Assembly: GCF_040802235.1 (NCBI RefSeq)
Contig: NC_133167.1
Coordinates: 1,627,001-1,691,000 of the forward strand
From: Manis javanica
Taxonomy: Eukaryota; Chordata; Mammalia; Pholidota; Manidae
Direction: 5' to 3'
Length of the DNA: 64,000 nt
In this document: positions 35,815 to 47,670 of the stretch, piece by piece
Layout of the letters: the number at the start of each line of letters is the position of its first letter
How positions within the stretch are numbered: position 1 is the first letter of the stretch
Notes under the pieces: model-generated
Told to the model about the DNA's origin: nothing
Databases searched by the model: none
What the model saw: only the letters and a program-made list of their open reading frames with translations
Translations under genes and position numbers: made by a program

Positions 35815-36125
35815 TGAGTGTGTTTTAGTAAAGCATTTTCAATATCATTAATATTAAGGGAGCTAAATTGGGAGAGTAGATCAGCAATACAAATAAGCAG
35901 TCATTATAATTGGGAAAAATACTAATGATTCAATTTGCATATGTGGCAGAAGCATGTTTTTATGACTGCCTTGATAATAAAAGACAGGCTTAATATCACA
36001 AATGCAAGCAAATAAAGAAATCCATTAATTCTTCTATTCATTTAAAAAACACGGTATTCCCAGCTTTTACAGTGACAGTTTAATAATTAGGATGCCTAAT
36101 TTTACTCTTACGTGGGTGCATGCCC
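35815..36125. promoter_or_regulatory. AT-rich island in intron 1, candidate conserved enhancer
   Basis: About 300 bases with almost no CpG, set sharply inside GC-rich flanks. It has many homeodomain-type words (TAAT, ATTA, TTAATAATTAGG near 36,081, ATTTGCAT octamer-like at 35,931-35,940, TCATTAATATTAAG near 35,845) and no repeat that I recognise. This is how deeply conserved noncoding elements often look; conservation is untested. Confidence 0.4.
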
Positions 36126-36489
36126 TGCCTAGTTTGGGAACCAGCTCCTGTTGGTGTGTAGCTGTACCGTAGTTGATTGCCGTGCGTGCAGAGATCTGGG
36201 ACCTCGGGTGAGATCAGAGCCTGTCACCCACGGGTGGTGTGATCTTCACATCGCTTTGTCCACGTTATGGGCCAAGCTGCCACTGGAGCTGCATGTGGTG
36301 CTCAGTGAGCCAGGCTTAGCGGTCCACGGGACTGGGGGTTGTGGCTCATGACATGCCCTTTCCCAGAGAGTCGCCATGCTGTGCAGGGCCTTCGGGGCCT
36401 CACCCCAAGGTGATTGTGATGTCACCAGTGCTGACGCTGAGAAACCAGCCCTCTTGTCATCCAGTGCGGGATACTGGCTCTAGCATTTT

Positions 36490-36960
36490 AATAGATGACA
36501 CTGCATTTGGGCCAAGATGGATTTATTTACACCACACAGTCATGTTACTTAAATAAATGGTAATTTGAAACCACTTGGGGACAAGTTCCATATGTCATTT
36601 ACCAGGTTGGGGTGAGGAAATGAAGTCCACTTTGATTTACATTTTTTTGCATGTGAATAAAACATACCTTCATCTTCTCTGTTAATTCCTTCTCATTTCT
36701 CTTTCAAATTTGATAAATGGGTTTCGATTCCCCAGAACTTACATTTTCCTAGCTAGAGCGTGTTTTGCATGTAGATGCAGTTAGAGATAACAAAGAGACA
36801 TGTTTGTGTCGTAGTGACTACATAAAAAGAAAGAATATTGCTGAGTTGTAAATTGCATTTTTAGAATATGCTAAAATGAAGCTGGAGAGTCATTTGTCTC
36901 CCACTACAGCTCAACTGGCTGCCGGTTTTCATTGTAATGACTGAGAAAGGCGTGCAGACA
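36490..36960. other. AT-rich block in intron 1, second candidate conserved element
   Basis: AT-rich and CpG-poor with no recognised repeat; includes TTACTTAAATAAATGG and ATGTGAATAAAAC words. Less sharply bounded than 35.8-36.1 kb. Confidence 0.3.
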
Positions 36961-37346
36961 GGCAGCACCCTCACTCTTCATTCCTAGAATCTGTTGCCTT
37001 CATCACAACAGTGCGTGTTAGTCACGTGTTCGGGTGACAGCTCAGCTACCCCCAGTATACTTTAAATGTCCTGATGTGTGTGCTGGGGGTGGGAGCGTGT
37101 TTTAGTCATTTCCAGTCATTTTCTCAGGTTATTGGGGCATGAACATTCGATTGCCCTGTCGTATCCCAGAGGTGCCGCCAAATGGTGAGCCCCCTTTAGT
37201 AGTAAGTGGTCGCAGGGCACTGGGAAGTTAATTGGTGCCTTTCCTTATTTTCTAAAATGGGATTGCAGGGCTGAGTGGAGAATGACCCCCAGCATGTGAA
37301 GAGGGAAATGTCCACGTGATAAATAGTTTGGGCAGTTCGTTGGCTC

Positions 37347-37363
37347 TGTGTGTGTGTGTGTGT
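37347..37363. repeat. (TG)8 microsatellite
   Basis: Eight TG units directly before the antisense L1 3' fragment. Confidence 0.9.
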
Positions 37364-37369
37364 CGCTTA

Positions 37370-37545
37370 AAAAAAATCTTTGTGGTCGCTATGGTGTAGC
37401 TTCACACCCACATAACATAAAATTTACCATTTTAACAGTTTTTAGTAGCCTGAAGTGTATTCACATTGTTGCACAACCAAACCCCAGAAGAAAATCTTGC
37501 AAACCTGAAACTGTTACCCACTAAACGTTAATCTATTAGATTTTT
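37370..37545 (-). mobile_element. L1 3'UTR fragment, antisense
   Basis: CATAACATAAAATTTACCATTTTAAC, GAAGTGTATTCACATTGTTGCACAACC and CTGAAACTGTTACCC are the same L1 3'UTR block as at 165-420, truncated. Confidence 0.8.
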
Positions 37546-40499
37546 TTAAAGCTATGTGGTTCTTATTGTTCTAACCTTTGCCAGCTCCAAAGGAAAAGAT
37601 GGGATGAGAAAAGTATACATATATGCAAATATAAATACACATGTGTGTATAAACATGTTACATTACATATGATAAGTATAGATAACGTACTGTATGTTAC
37701 ATTGCTATGGTGTAAAATCATATACTATGTCACATAGGCACATGTAGCGTGCGGGTGGGTGTTCAGCTCACAGGGGCCCTTTGGAGAGTTCCGGCTGGGC
37801 CGGTCACCGCGAGGCTTGGGCGCTTTGCACCATTAGCCCTCCGCAGTGCTGGGGCCCAGACTCCCCAGCCTGATCATGTCTTTTCCTAAATGGTGTGGCT
37901 CGTGGCTGCCGATTCAGCCTGTGCTGCATCCCCCGCCCCCGCCCACTATCCTTTTGCGTATCTGGCCTACCAGCCCAGTGAAGTGGGTCATGTTCCTGGA
38001 TGGTGGCTTGTCCCCAGCCTGCATCCTGCCGGCTGCCTGCTCTTCTGCCAGGCTGGAGCCTTTGGTCTGAAGCCCTTCCATGCTGGCTGCCCGGCAAGCA
38101 GGCCCTAAAGGGACGTGGCTATACCAATAGCCTTGGTGCAGAAGCTGGATTTTGCCCAGGGGCATGAGTCTTCCCTCCCTCTTTTGAGACCCCTGTGAAG
38201 CTGCTGATTGGAGGCTTAGAAGGGCTCAGTCAGGTGGTGAGGGTGACTGGCTGTGCAGCTGAGGGGAGCCCTGGGGAAGAGCAGCACCCAGCCTGGGGGC
38301 GCTCAGCAGGGCTTCGAGGGGTCTGAAGGCTGGGTGGGGGACTAGGTGAAGGAGGTGGTGGAGGGTGTTCTGGGTGGAGAAGAGGCCCAACCAGGCCAAG
38401 CTGGCCTTCTGTGTCCCTAGGTCTCAGCCTTTAACCTGTGGGTATCGGAACAGGGCTAAGAGGGGCTTTTCGGGGGGTGCAGGGGGTATACAGGGGCAGG
38501 CAGGATTGAAGTTTAGAAAGTGTGGGGCCTGGCAAAGACAGACTGTGGTATCAGGATGGGTGGGCTGAGTGGGGACCTGCCATTGTGAGAAGTATGGAGG
38601 TTGCAGTGTCTGCTGCTAATTGGCTCCATAGCGAAGGCCACCAGGTTCCCTTTTTCCCTGGAGGTAGCCTGACTGTATGTCTCCAGTGCTCACACCCTGC
38701 CAGTGGGGCCCCAGGACTTATCAGGAGATGTTCCTTCCTGGCTGGTGAGCCAGAGGTCCCTAAGAGGGACCCAGGGCCAGGCCCCCGAGGCTACCTTCCC
38801 TGACTAGAGGTGTGTGGGCACCTGCCTGCAGTGGAGACCCTGTCCCTGGCCAGGGGGACCTTGGGCTGGGTGCAGTAGCAGGACGGGATGATTTGTTCAG
38901 GGGTCTGATGGGACTTCTTGAACACGTTGCACGTAGTTCCCTGAGAGTGAGGGGCCCAGACCTCTGGGACCTGGAGCTCCCGGGTGCTGAGAACTGCCGG
39001 GGCCTGGTGGCCTAATGGCCTGACCTGCCAGTCACCTGGCGTTGGCACGGGAACATGCCGCCACCAGTAGCCTGTGCTGATGGGACAGGCAGGGCAGAGC
39101 TGTGTGGCAACATTTTCCTGGGCTTGTGTAGCTGATGCCGAAGGCCTTTCAGGGACAAGACGAGAGACAGGGAGATAAGCTGGCATTTGGAAGAGAGATC
39201 GTTAGCGTCCAGGGCTGCTGTGGTCTCTGGCTGCGAGGCCCAGGCTGTCCATGGGAGGCTTGGTGGGCCACGGCCCTGCAGGCTGGCCATGTCCTTGGCC
39301 TGTGGGTGCTCGTGGGAATGAGTGCCTGGCTGTGCAGGGCAGGGAGGGGGTCCCCATCCAGGGGGGGCTGACTCGGAGTGACGGTCACAATCCTGTGTCA
39401 TGCTCTGTCGCGACTGGTTGTCCCTGTGAGCCACGCCTCAGATCCTCAGAGCTCCCCCGGCCTGTCCCTGGAAGCTCCTGCCTTTGGTCAGCAACCCCAT
39501 GTGTCCTCTCCCCACCTACTATTTTTAACTGTCACTCAGCTTTGGTCCTTCGGGCTATATTAAGGACACGATGGAGCAGAAATGTCAGCATCCAAGGCGG
39601 ATGAAGTAGAAGGCAGAAGAGTAGACCTGGGCCCTGGGCTCTGTCTGGGCTGGGGCTGGTAGGCGTTCATCGCCTCCACCTGCACTGCACACAGAGTGTG
39701 CAGGCTGGGAAGACACAGGTCACGGGCGGGACCCGGGCCGTGTGCAACAGGGGCCGGCTCACATTGCTGGCAGCAGTGGACCCACGCTTAGGGCCAGGGC
39801 GGTCCATAGCATGCACCCCCTGCCTCTCAGGCCTCTCTGTGGGCAGTGACAGCCTGGAGTGCTGCCTGGAGGGTTCCACCAAGGGGCGGTGACCAGATAG
39901 TGCCTCCTGGGGGCTGGAGGCATGGAGCACTGTTGCCCAGAATTTGCCAGCCCTGCTTTTAGGCCACGGGAATACATACATGCTGGAGTAGAGTGGAACT
40001 GCAGCGTGGGATGAGAGGGCCCTGGGCTGTGGTGACGACCCCTGTACTCCAGGGCAGGGGACCGCCAGGCACACGTCCTCTTCTCCGACACTGCCTCCAC
40101 AAGGGGAGGGACTGGGGCTGGGCTGGATGCCCTGCAGGGAGGCTGTCAGCCTGGCAGGAGCCCAGGAAGCACCCCTGCTGCCCTCAGCACACATGCCTCT
40201 CATGGGCAGCCTGTCCCTTTTGCACCCCCCCGGGCACTGCCGCAACTCCCATCAGCCCGCCTCTTCCAGATGCTCACGGAGCATTTGTTGGGCTCTCCGA
40301 ATGCATGCACCCCCCTCACTATTTTGGGTTATACCCGCTTTTTCCCTTGACGCTTGTTTAAGGAGACAGGGGAGGATGCGTGAGCTCAGCTCACCATCTT
40401 GATGCAATGTGCCTGTGGCAATACTGTGGTCAAAGCTCCAGGCCTCCACCCTACCTCACCTGACCACACCTGAGCCAGCAAGCTCTCCATGCTGGGCTG
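37546..40499 (+). other. Intron 1 unique block, no gene
   Basis: A TATACATATA-rich part at 37.61-37.75 kb gives way to GC-rich unique sequence. No exon, CpG island or repeat family recognised. Confidence 0.4.
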
Positions 40500-40780
40500 C
40501 ACGTGTGGGAGCATGTGTTTGCTGTGGGTGTGTGTGTATGAGTGTGCATGGAGTGTGTGTGTATGTGTACCAATATGTGTTTCTGTTTGTCCTCTGTGTA
40601 TGTCCCTGCGCATATTGAGTGTGTTTGTATATGAGTGCATGTATGCGTGTGTTGTTGGCTGTGCGTGTGTTCATGTGTGAGTGCTGTCAGTGTGTGTACC
40701 ACTGAGTGTGTGCATGTGTTCATGAGTGTGTATGTGTGGGTTTGCATATGAGTGAGTGCGTGGCATGAGTGTGCGTGCAG
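40500..40780. repeat. Degenerate TG-rich repeat
   Basis: About 280 bases of TGTG with TATG, AGTG and CATG interruptions. Minus-strand ORFs here read as His/Thr repeats and are artefacts. Confidence 0.85.
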
Positions 40781-42249
40781 TCCGCACCTGTGTGGGGCCC
40801 AGCAGCGAGGCGCCACCCCGTCTCCGCAGACGGGGTGGGTGCGGGCTGAGGCAGGTGTCTGCACCGAGAAGGGGCCCGAGGTTCCCTGAGGAAGTGCTCT
40901 GCCCTGGGCTGAGGGGGGTGCTGGCGCTGGCCCATGCCCTGGGGGACGGTGTCACCCTCGGTCTGTGGCCTTGCAGGAAGCCCCCTGGGGGACAGTGGGT
41001 GTGATGGCCCTAAACCACAGCTGTTGTCAGTTATCAGATTAGGAGATTGCATTGTGCTCACACTTCACACGAGGCACTAATGATTTATTTAGCTCTCTGT
41101 AATTTATCCTAAGGATGGTTTTAAAATGATACCTTAAGAGAAGAGGATGGAGCACAACACAGGGATTGGACACAGGACAAGGGACAAGCCTGAGTGAGGT
41201 GGTGCTGGCCCTGGCGGCCCGGTGCCGGGCTGGGTACAAATACAGAGCAGGAGGAGACCCTCGCCAGGACCACTGGAGCATCTCATGACACCCGAACAGC
41301 ACTGGCTGCCTCGCGGGGAGAGCCCCTGGCTGATGTGCCCGTGGGGTTGGGTTTCTCTTCCCGTTCTGGTGGTTCCAGAACTTTGTGATTTCCCTTCTGT
41401 GTGTTTACTGCTTTTCCCTCCTCTCTCTGGATGGTTGTTGGAAATCTGTGGTTAGGGATCGTAGTGTCAGGTGCGTGCCTTTTAAACCATTCGGTCCCCA
41501 GGAAGTATCAGGATTCTGCTTTCAGGAACCTGCCCTTCCAGGTCGCCTGTCTGGTGATACAGGGAGCCAACGGCACTGTTCCTAAGAGAAGGCAAAGAGG
41601 TGGACATGACAGGGTGGGGTAGTCCTGGGGCTCTCTCTGTGCCCTGTCCCCAGATGGAACTAGGAAGTCAATGTTAGAGGGACATGAACCCAGTAATGCC
41701 ATTGGGCAGGGGCTTTGTGGGGACCTTCAATGGTCCCCTGGGTAGGGGAGGGAAGTGTGCCTTGAGATAGTGAAGGAGGGGGGAGGCTGTGTGTCCCTCT
41801 TTCCTTAGCCGCCAGGGCCCCTGGCCCTTCACCACCCTCCCTCCAGGGGGACGCAGCTCCTGTGCCAGGGAAGCCGGCCAGGCAGCCAGTGAGCCCGTCC
41901 TTGCAGATCTAGGAGGAGAGGCAGTTTCCAGTTTCCCAGATTTGTTTGACTTCTGTCCATCCTGAATTCTCCTAACAGCTTCAGAACAGAAGCTGTTCTG
42001 TTGTCTTGATGAGACCACCTCACGTACAGAATGAAACTTAGACGGGTAACTGGTGTGTGACGGGTGTGAAACGCCAGGCCGGGCCCTGCTTTGGGTCAGT
42101 GGGTCCCTGATCCCCTACGTCGCCTTCACTGTTACGGGAAGTCCTCGCAGTTCAGTCCCTTCATCTCTGCCGGCTTCTTCCACCTGATGTTCGGAGTTGT
42201 GAAACCCCCCCTCCCGAGGAAGAATGTCCTCGGGAATATGTCTGCATGG
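40781..42249 (+). other. Intron 1 block, no gene
   Basis: GC-rich unique sequence, with an AT-rich piece at 41.03-41.14 kb (CTAATGATTTATTTAGC word) that may be a conserved element. No exon recognised. Confidence 0.4.
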
Positions 42250-42723
42250 CAGTGGTTCCCAAACTCTGGTCGCAGGACCCCTTTATATTTAGAAATTGGT
42301 GGGCCCCCCAAAGAGCTGTTGTTTAAATGGCTTACATTTACGGATGCTCACTGTGTGAGAAACTAGTGAAGACATTTCCAAAATATTCTTACTCATTTAA
42401 GACCAGATAAACCCATTACACAGTAATAAGATAACATCCATTTTTATGGAAAAGAATTATTTTGTGAAACAAAATGAGTAGTGAGAAGAGAGGCATCATT
42501 TTACATTTTTGCTGGTCTCACCAGGGCCTGGCTTGGCGGAAGGCCGCTGAGTCTTGCTCACACCCGTCTCCAGCGCTCATCTCCGGGGACCCCGCCGCAA
42601 GGGAGTGGCGGTGACAATGGCGGATGGCGTCTTCGTGTCATCACCATGACTGTGGCTTCACGGACCCCCTGTGAAGGTCTCGGGGTCCCCGGGACCCCGG
42701 GCTGCACTGCACTTTGACAGCTG
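42250..42723. mobile_element. Nonautonomous hAT-type DNA transposon remnant
   Basis: The left end CAGTGGTTCCCAAACTCTGG is a typical hAT-Charlie terminal repeat, followed by CAGGACCCCTTTATA and CCCCAAAGAGCTGTTG. The right end carries GGGTCCCCGGGACCCC and GCACTTTGACAGCTG, a decayed inverted copy of the terminus. No transposase frame is present. The subfamily is not assigned. Confidence 0.7.
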
Positions 42724-43358
42724 CTTGTGGAAGCTGGTTGGGAGGAAAGGGAAGAGGCTCCGTGTTATTAATGGGAGCTGATTCATCATTGGCTGACAGG
42801 GTCCCCTCTCACCGAACCATCTCCCTGCTCACCGCCGGGGGTGGCAGGTTCCATGCACGGTGTTGGTAAAGGGGTGTGCCTGGGTTTCTAGTGGCACTGT
42901 CGAGAGGTTAACAGTGTGTCTGTTACCTGCCCTGGGCGTGGCCTGTGTAGGGTGCTGACTGAAGTCCTGTGTTTTTTTTTAGGGGCTTGCAGCCATCTGC
43001 CTGGGACACCCCGGCCTTTGGCTGTCTCATATGGTTCATGGCCTTTTGATGTTAAATGATCCATTGAGTCTCACTCTTAAAAGTCAAATCCCTGTGTCCC
43101 CTGCCTGCTGGGATTTTTTCCTCCGAATTTATTTTATTTAGCATCTAAAGGAAACAAATACTATTTTATCTGGATGTTTTATCCATATGGATCCTTCATC
43201 TAGAGAGTTTATCTTATCAAGAAGTTTATACATGCTAAAACTAAAACACAGCTCTTTATAAACAGACAGACATCTGGAAAAGGGGTCTGGAGGAGTGGAA
43301 GGCACTTTCATAAATGTAATTGTTGCTACATTTCTCCTGACAGTTGTTCCTGTGTGTA

Positions 43359-43390
<32 letters not shown>

Positions 43391-44429
43391 CGCGCGCACG
43401 CGGGTGCAAGTGTTTGTTTGAAGGGGAGCCCAATGACCTGGCCCCCTCTGGCCTCCCGAGGCATGGCCTGGTCCCTCCAGCTTGGGTGTGAGAAGTCTGC
43501 ACAGCCCTCTGCTCAGTGGAACCTGCTTTGGCATCACTCAGATTTAATGAAATGCTTCATGTGTTACTCCTGTTAGAACACAGTGAAATGGAGTTTTGTT
43601 ACTTTCAAGTGTGGAGCCTCTTATGAAGCCAAAATACAAATCTATCCCAACAAATCAATGGGGAAAAGAATCTTAAGTCTACTATGTGGCCATCTATCAT
43701 AACATGGCAACAGCCCATATTTCATTAAGGATCTTTTACTAAAGAAAACAATGCTTGTTGATAAAACTCATCATATAAATAGGACCCAGAAAAATCACAC
43801 AGTCAAGAGTTTGTTTTTTGATAAAAATTAAAATTTTAATTAATTTTTATTAAATTCCAGATTAAATTAATTGAAAATATTTGAATTAAAAAATTACCTG
43901 ATACATAGCTTTCCTGTGTGACGACCTGACCCAGGTCTTGTTGGGGTTTCCATGTAACCCCTCCATGTGAATGGCCCCCCTGCCCTTGCCTCCTCACGGG
44001 CGGGGCGTGAACACTGTGCTGGTTCTGGGGGGTTCCTTCGGTGGAGGTTGGGGAGGTGGGTGATCTGGCAAGTATTTGCTGTGTGGGGGCTGATTGTAAG
44101 AATATAGTCCCAGGAAATGTAAAATTTTATCCACTGGCCAGAAAGTCTAGTAAAATAGTGTTGGTTGGATGGATCAGCCAAGTAAGTATAATTTTGAATC
44201 TTTTTCTGATGCAAGATAGTCTTTGAGTAGTTGATTTGTATCTGTTGCTGTCTCCCAGCCAGAAGGTTTGGATGGGTGAACTTGCACAAGGCAACCCTCT
44301 TGCTGGTTTTCTTTGCATTGGGAAACAGAGCGCTCATCACCAGCACCCATATGCCCCTTGTCTTCCTGGGCTCTCCCTACCACTCCCAAGGGCAAGTGGG
44401 TTAACTTCTAACAGCACAGATTCATTTTA
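42724..44429 (+). other. Intron 1 block, no gene
   Basis: Holds the Z-DNA-type repeat at 43.35 kb and a very AT-rich segment at 43.79-43.90 kb (TTAAAATTTTAATTAATTTT word). The rest is unique sequence. Confidence 0.4.
43351..43402. repeat. (TG)n(CG)n alternating tract
   Basis: About 30 bases of TG repeats run straight into CGCGCGCGTGCGCGCGCACG. The whole alternates pyrimidine and purine for about 50 bases. Confidence 0.9.
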
Positions 44430-46130
44430 CTTGCTTTAAAATTTTATGTAAGTGGAGTCATACAGTGTATTCATCTATGTTGCTGCATACGGTTTATTCT
44501 TATTGCTGTGTACTATTCTGTGATACAACAATACCACAATTTTATTTATCCATTCTACTGTTTATGGGCTTATGGGAGGTTTCTTATTTTTGGCTGTCAC
44601 AGATAATGCTGCTCTGTCATCCTTATAAATGACTTTGGTAAGCAGTGTGTGCATTCCTGTCAGATTTGTGCCCAGGAGTGGCTTTGCTGGGGCCAGGCGT
44701 TTGTGTGCATTCGTCCTTGGTGCGGCCCCCCAGGGCTTCCCGTGTGAGCCATGTCAGCCACATCCTCGTGGCACAACAGGAGGCTCTGGTTGTTCCACAT
44801 CCTTGCTAACACTCGGTTCTGCTCTGCTTTTAAGTCTTAGCCATTGGTGATATGCCGCTGTGGTTTTAGTTTGCATTTCCTCTCCTCCTGGGGTGATCAA
44901 CCACTTGGGATCCTCTTTTGTAAAAACACCTGTTTGTATCTTTTGCCCATTTTTTATTTGGATTGCCTCCCTTTTTGTGAGTGATCTCTAAGAATCATTC
45001 ATGTATTTCGGATACTGGCCCTTCCCTGGGTGCATGTCGGGCGGATTGTCTTCTGCTCTCTGGGTCGCTTTCTCACCGTTCTGGGTCTTCTGATAAACTG
45101 AAGATAAACTGCATTTTTATGCAGTACAATGTTTTCTTGCCTTTATGGTCAGTGCCTCAAAATGTATATGCATTTTTTATCTATTTAAGAAGTCTTTGCC
45201 TACCTGCAGATATTTTTCTCTGTTGTCTTTTAATCTAGGCTTTGTTGTCTCATCTTTTACCTTTTAGGTCTATGATCCATTTCATACTAATTTTCATGAT
45301 AATGTACTGCTCAGGTCATGGTTCATTTGGTCTCCATATAGACAGCAGTTTACCTGAGCACTGTTTATTGAAAAGACCCTGTTTTCCTATGGATTTGGAG
45401 TGAAGCCTTTGCTATAATCATATTACTATATTTGTGTTGGTCTTACTTTAGAATATTCTGTTCCTTGTTTTGTCTGTTCTTACACCAATGTCTTAATTAC
45501 ATTGGTTTATAATAAATCTTGATATTTAGTAGTGTAAGTCCTCCAGGCCTGTTTTTCCTCAAGATTGCTACTGTAGGGCCTCTGTATTCTATGTAAAATT
45601 TAAAATTTACTTGTCAATTTTCAAAAAAGTTCTGGTAGGATTTTGCTTGAGGTTGTATTGGCCACCAGTTAATTTGGGGAACATTGACACCTTAGCCACA
45701 TGGATCGTCTAGTCTATGCTTGTGGTATATTCCTCCATTTATTTAGGTCTTTGATTTTGACCTGTAGTGTTTCACAGGTTAGTGCCTAAAGTTCTTATGC
45801 ATCTTTTGGTAGATTCAGCCCTAGATATTTGCTCATATTGGATACTATTGTAAATGACATCTTTTCTCAAAGCTTATTTTCTGTTTGTCCCTGGTATGCA
45901 GAAATACAGATTTTTGTATATTGAGCTTATACCCAGCGATCTTGTTAAATTTGCATAGGAATTGTGATAGTTTTTGGTAGACTGTTTGGAGTTTTCTATG
46001 TATGTTTCACAGTATATTGTCTGTGACTAATACAGACTCTGTTTCCTTTCCAGTCCTGTGCCCTTCCTTTTTCCTGCCTTGTTGTCCTGGTTAGCATCTC
46101 CAGTACAGTGTCGATAGAAGTGGTGAGGCG
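44430..46130 (-). mobile_element. Old L1, antisense, 3' end into ORF2
   Basis: From AAATTTTATGTAAGTGGAGTC at the left, through TAGGTCTATGATCCATTTC (45.27 kb), GTTTATTGAAAAGACCC (45.37 kb) and GGTAGATTCAGCCCTAG (45.81 kb), to TCCAGTACAGTGTCGATAG near 46.10 kb, the + strand is the antisense of L1 3'UTR and ORF2 in order. Frames are broken. Confidence 0.8.
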
Positions 46131-47059
46131 GGTACCCTGACCTCATTCCCCATTCAGGGAATGGCTGTCTGCTGTCTTCATCCCAAATTGGGGGGCTGCA
46201 GGCTGCCACCCACTCTGCCGCTCCTGGCTCTCTTTGAGCGGACAGCTTGCTGCTCGCCCGCCACCCTGATAGGCTGAGGCCAAGGTGGAGAGGAATGTGG
46301 ACTGAGCTGTGGTCCTTCTTGGCCCAGGTGATGGGATGTGAGCATCGTGATGAGTGAGAGCTCATGTCCTCTTTGCGCTGCTGCACTTCTTTGTGGTGCT
46401 TAATAAGATTCTTAAAAGAACGTTCTATTAAGGACTTCTGGTTTCTAAGACTTTTACTCTTTGGAAGGTTTATGGCTTATGAAATTAGGTCAACTACAAT
46501 TTTTAAGGGCAGCTGCAGGAAGGAAAGAGGTATAGGTGATCCTAGATGCAGGACGTTCGGGGAAGGAACTAGTAGCAGCACTCAAGCCTTAGTGACGCGT
46601 TTAGTTTCATTTATTCTGTGTCGAGCAGAAACAGAAATAAAGAAAGAGATGTCTTTATATAAACATTGCCTAATTACTAGGGGGACCCGTCTTTCTAGAG
46701 GTGCTTGTAAGGCAGAATTACAGATTGCTCTCTACGGCTCGCCCTCCCAAATGTGGGCTTTTACTTTATGTCAGCAAAGAATGTGATCATAAAAGCAGTT
46801 ATATTTCAAGTCATAATATGTTCAACATTTGTCTGATATTTATCAGAAGCATATCCTCTGTTAGCGGTGTATAGATACAGATTTGAAGTATTCATGAATG
46901 CGTTTCCTGTGATTTGGCGATCTTAGTGCCCTGTGCTATGTGTTTACTCAGAAGAGCAATAGTCTATGGTTCATGTGGTGTCATTCGAGGCTTATATCGG
47001 GATATAAGGAGCTATCTGACACTGAGTTTCATGAAAACGGTAAGTTCCTAGTCCACTTC
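46131..47059 (+). other. Intron 1 sequence between L1 and the CpG island
   Basis: Unique sequence. A 140-codon ORF at 46,364-46,786 has more balanced amino-acid composition than most in the window, but it has no domain I recognise and no splice or start evidence, so I do not call it. Confidence 0.4.
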
Positions 47060-47670
47060 CATACTGTGAACGCTGCACCAGGCTGCCGGAGCCCTCTGCC
47101 TGCAGGGATGCCACAGCCTGGGGCGGGCAGCGTCCCTGGCGGCCGGCTGCCCGGGGCCGGGCCCCGCGGCGGGTCTGGCTGTCGCTCTCTGGTCGGGGCG
47201 TGAGCCTGTGGCTGTGCGGCCGCTCTGGTTACTCTGTAATTCCCCGCGGCCTGCCCTTGCCGCGGCACTGCCAGACGTCCTGAGGGCCGCGGGCACCGTG
47301 GGTGTCCTTGCTGTGGCCCCCGGAAGGGGCAGCCCTGCCTGTTGGCTGGTTGTGTCGCTTTCGAGGTGATTTCTGAGGTGGGTTCGGGAAAGCTTTTCAA
47401 AAGGTTTCCCATTCAGCGCGTGTCTGCTCAGGCCCATGGTGCCACCTGCCGCCCCCCAGCTGGCCCGGCGCTGCCCGTGGGGTCCCGCCACGGCCTGGGC
47501 GGAGGGCGGCCAGGTGGTGCAGGGAGGGGGGTGATAAGAAGGCCTGTGGGAGGTGGCGGCCCAGGTGGGGCAGGTGGGGCCCGGGAGAGCCGCCCTAGAA
47601 GGACGAGTGAGCGCGGGGCCTGCGGCACAGAGTCCCCCACGCGGAGGAAAGGGCAGGGGAAGGTCACGGC
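47060..47670. promoter_or_regulatory. Intronic CpG island in HDAC4 intron 1
   Basis: I count about 24 CpGs in the 260 bases from 47,070 to 47,330 and many more to 47,640. GC content is high and no repeat family is recognised. It lies about 8.7 kb before exon 2 and 25 kb after exon 1, so it could be an alternative promoter or an enhancer. Confidence 0.65.

Noticed and set aside
40451..40864. His/Thr-rich minus-strand ORF
   Set aside because: Translation of the TG-rich repeat.
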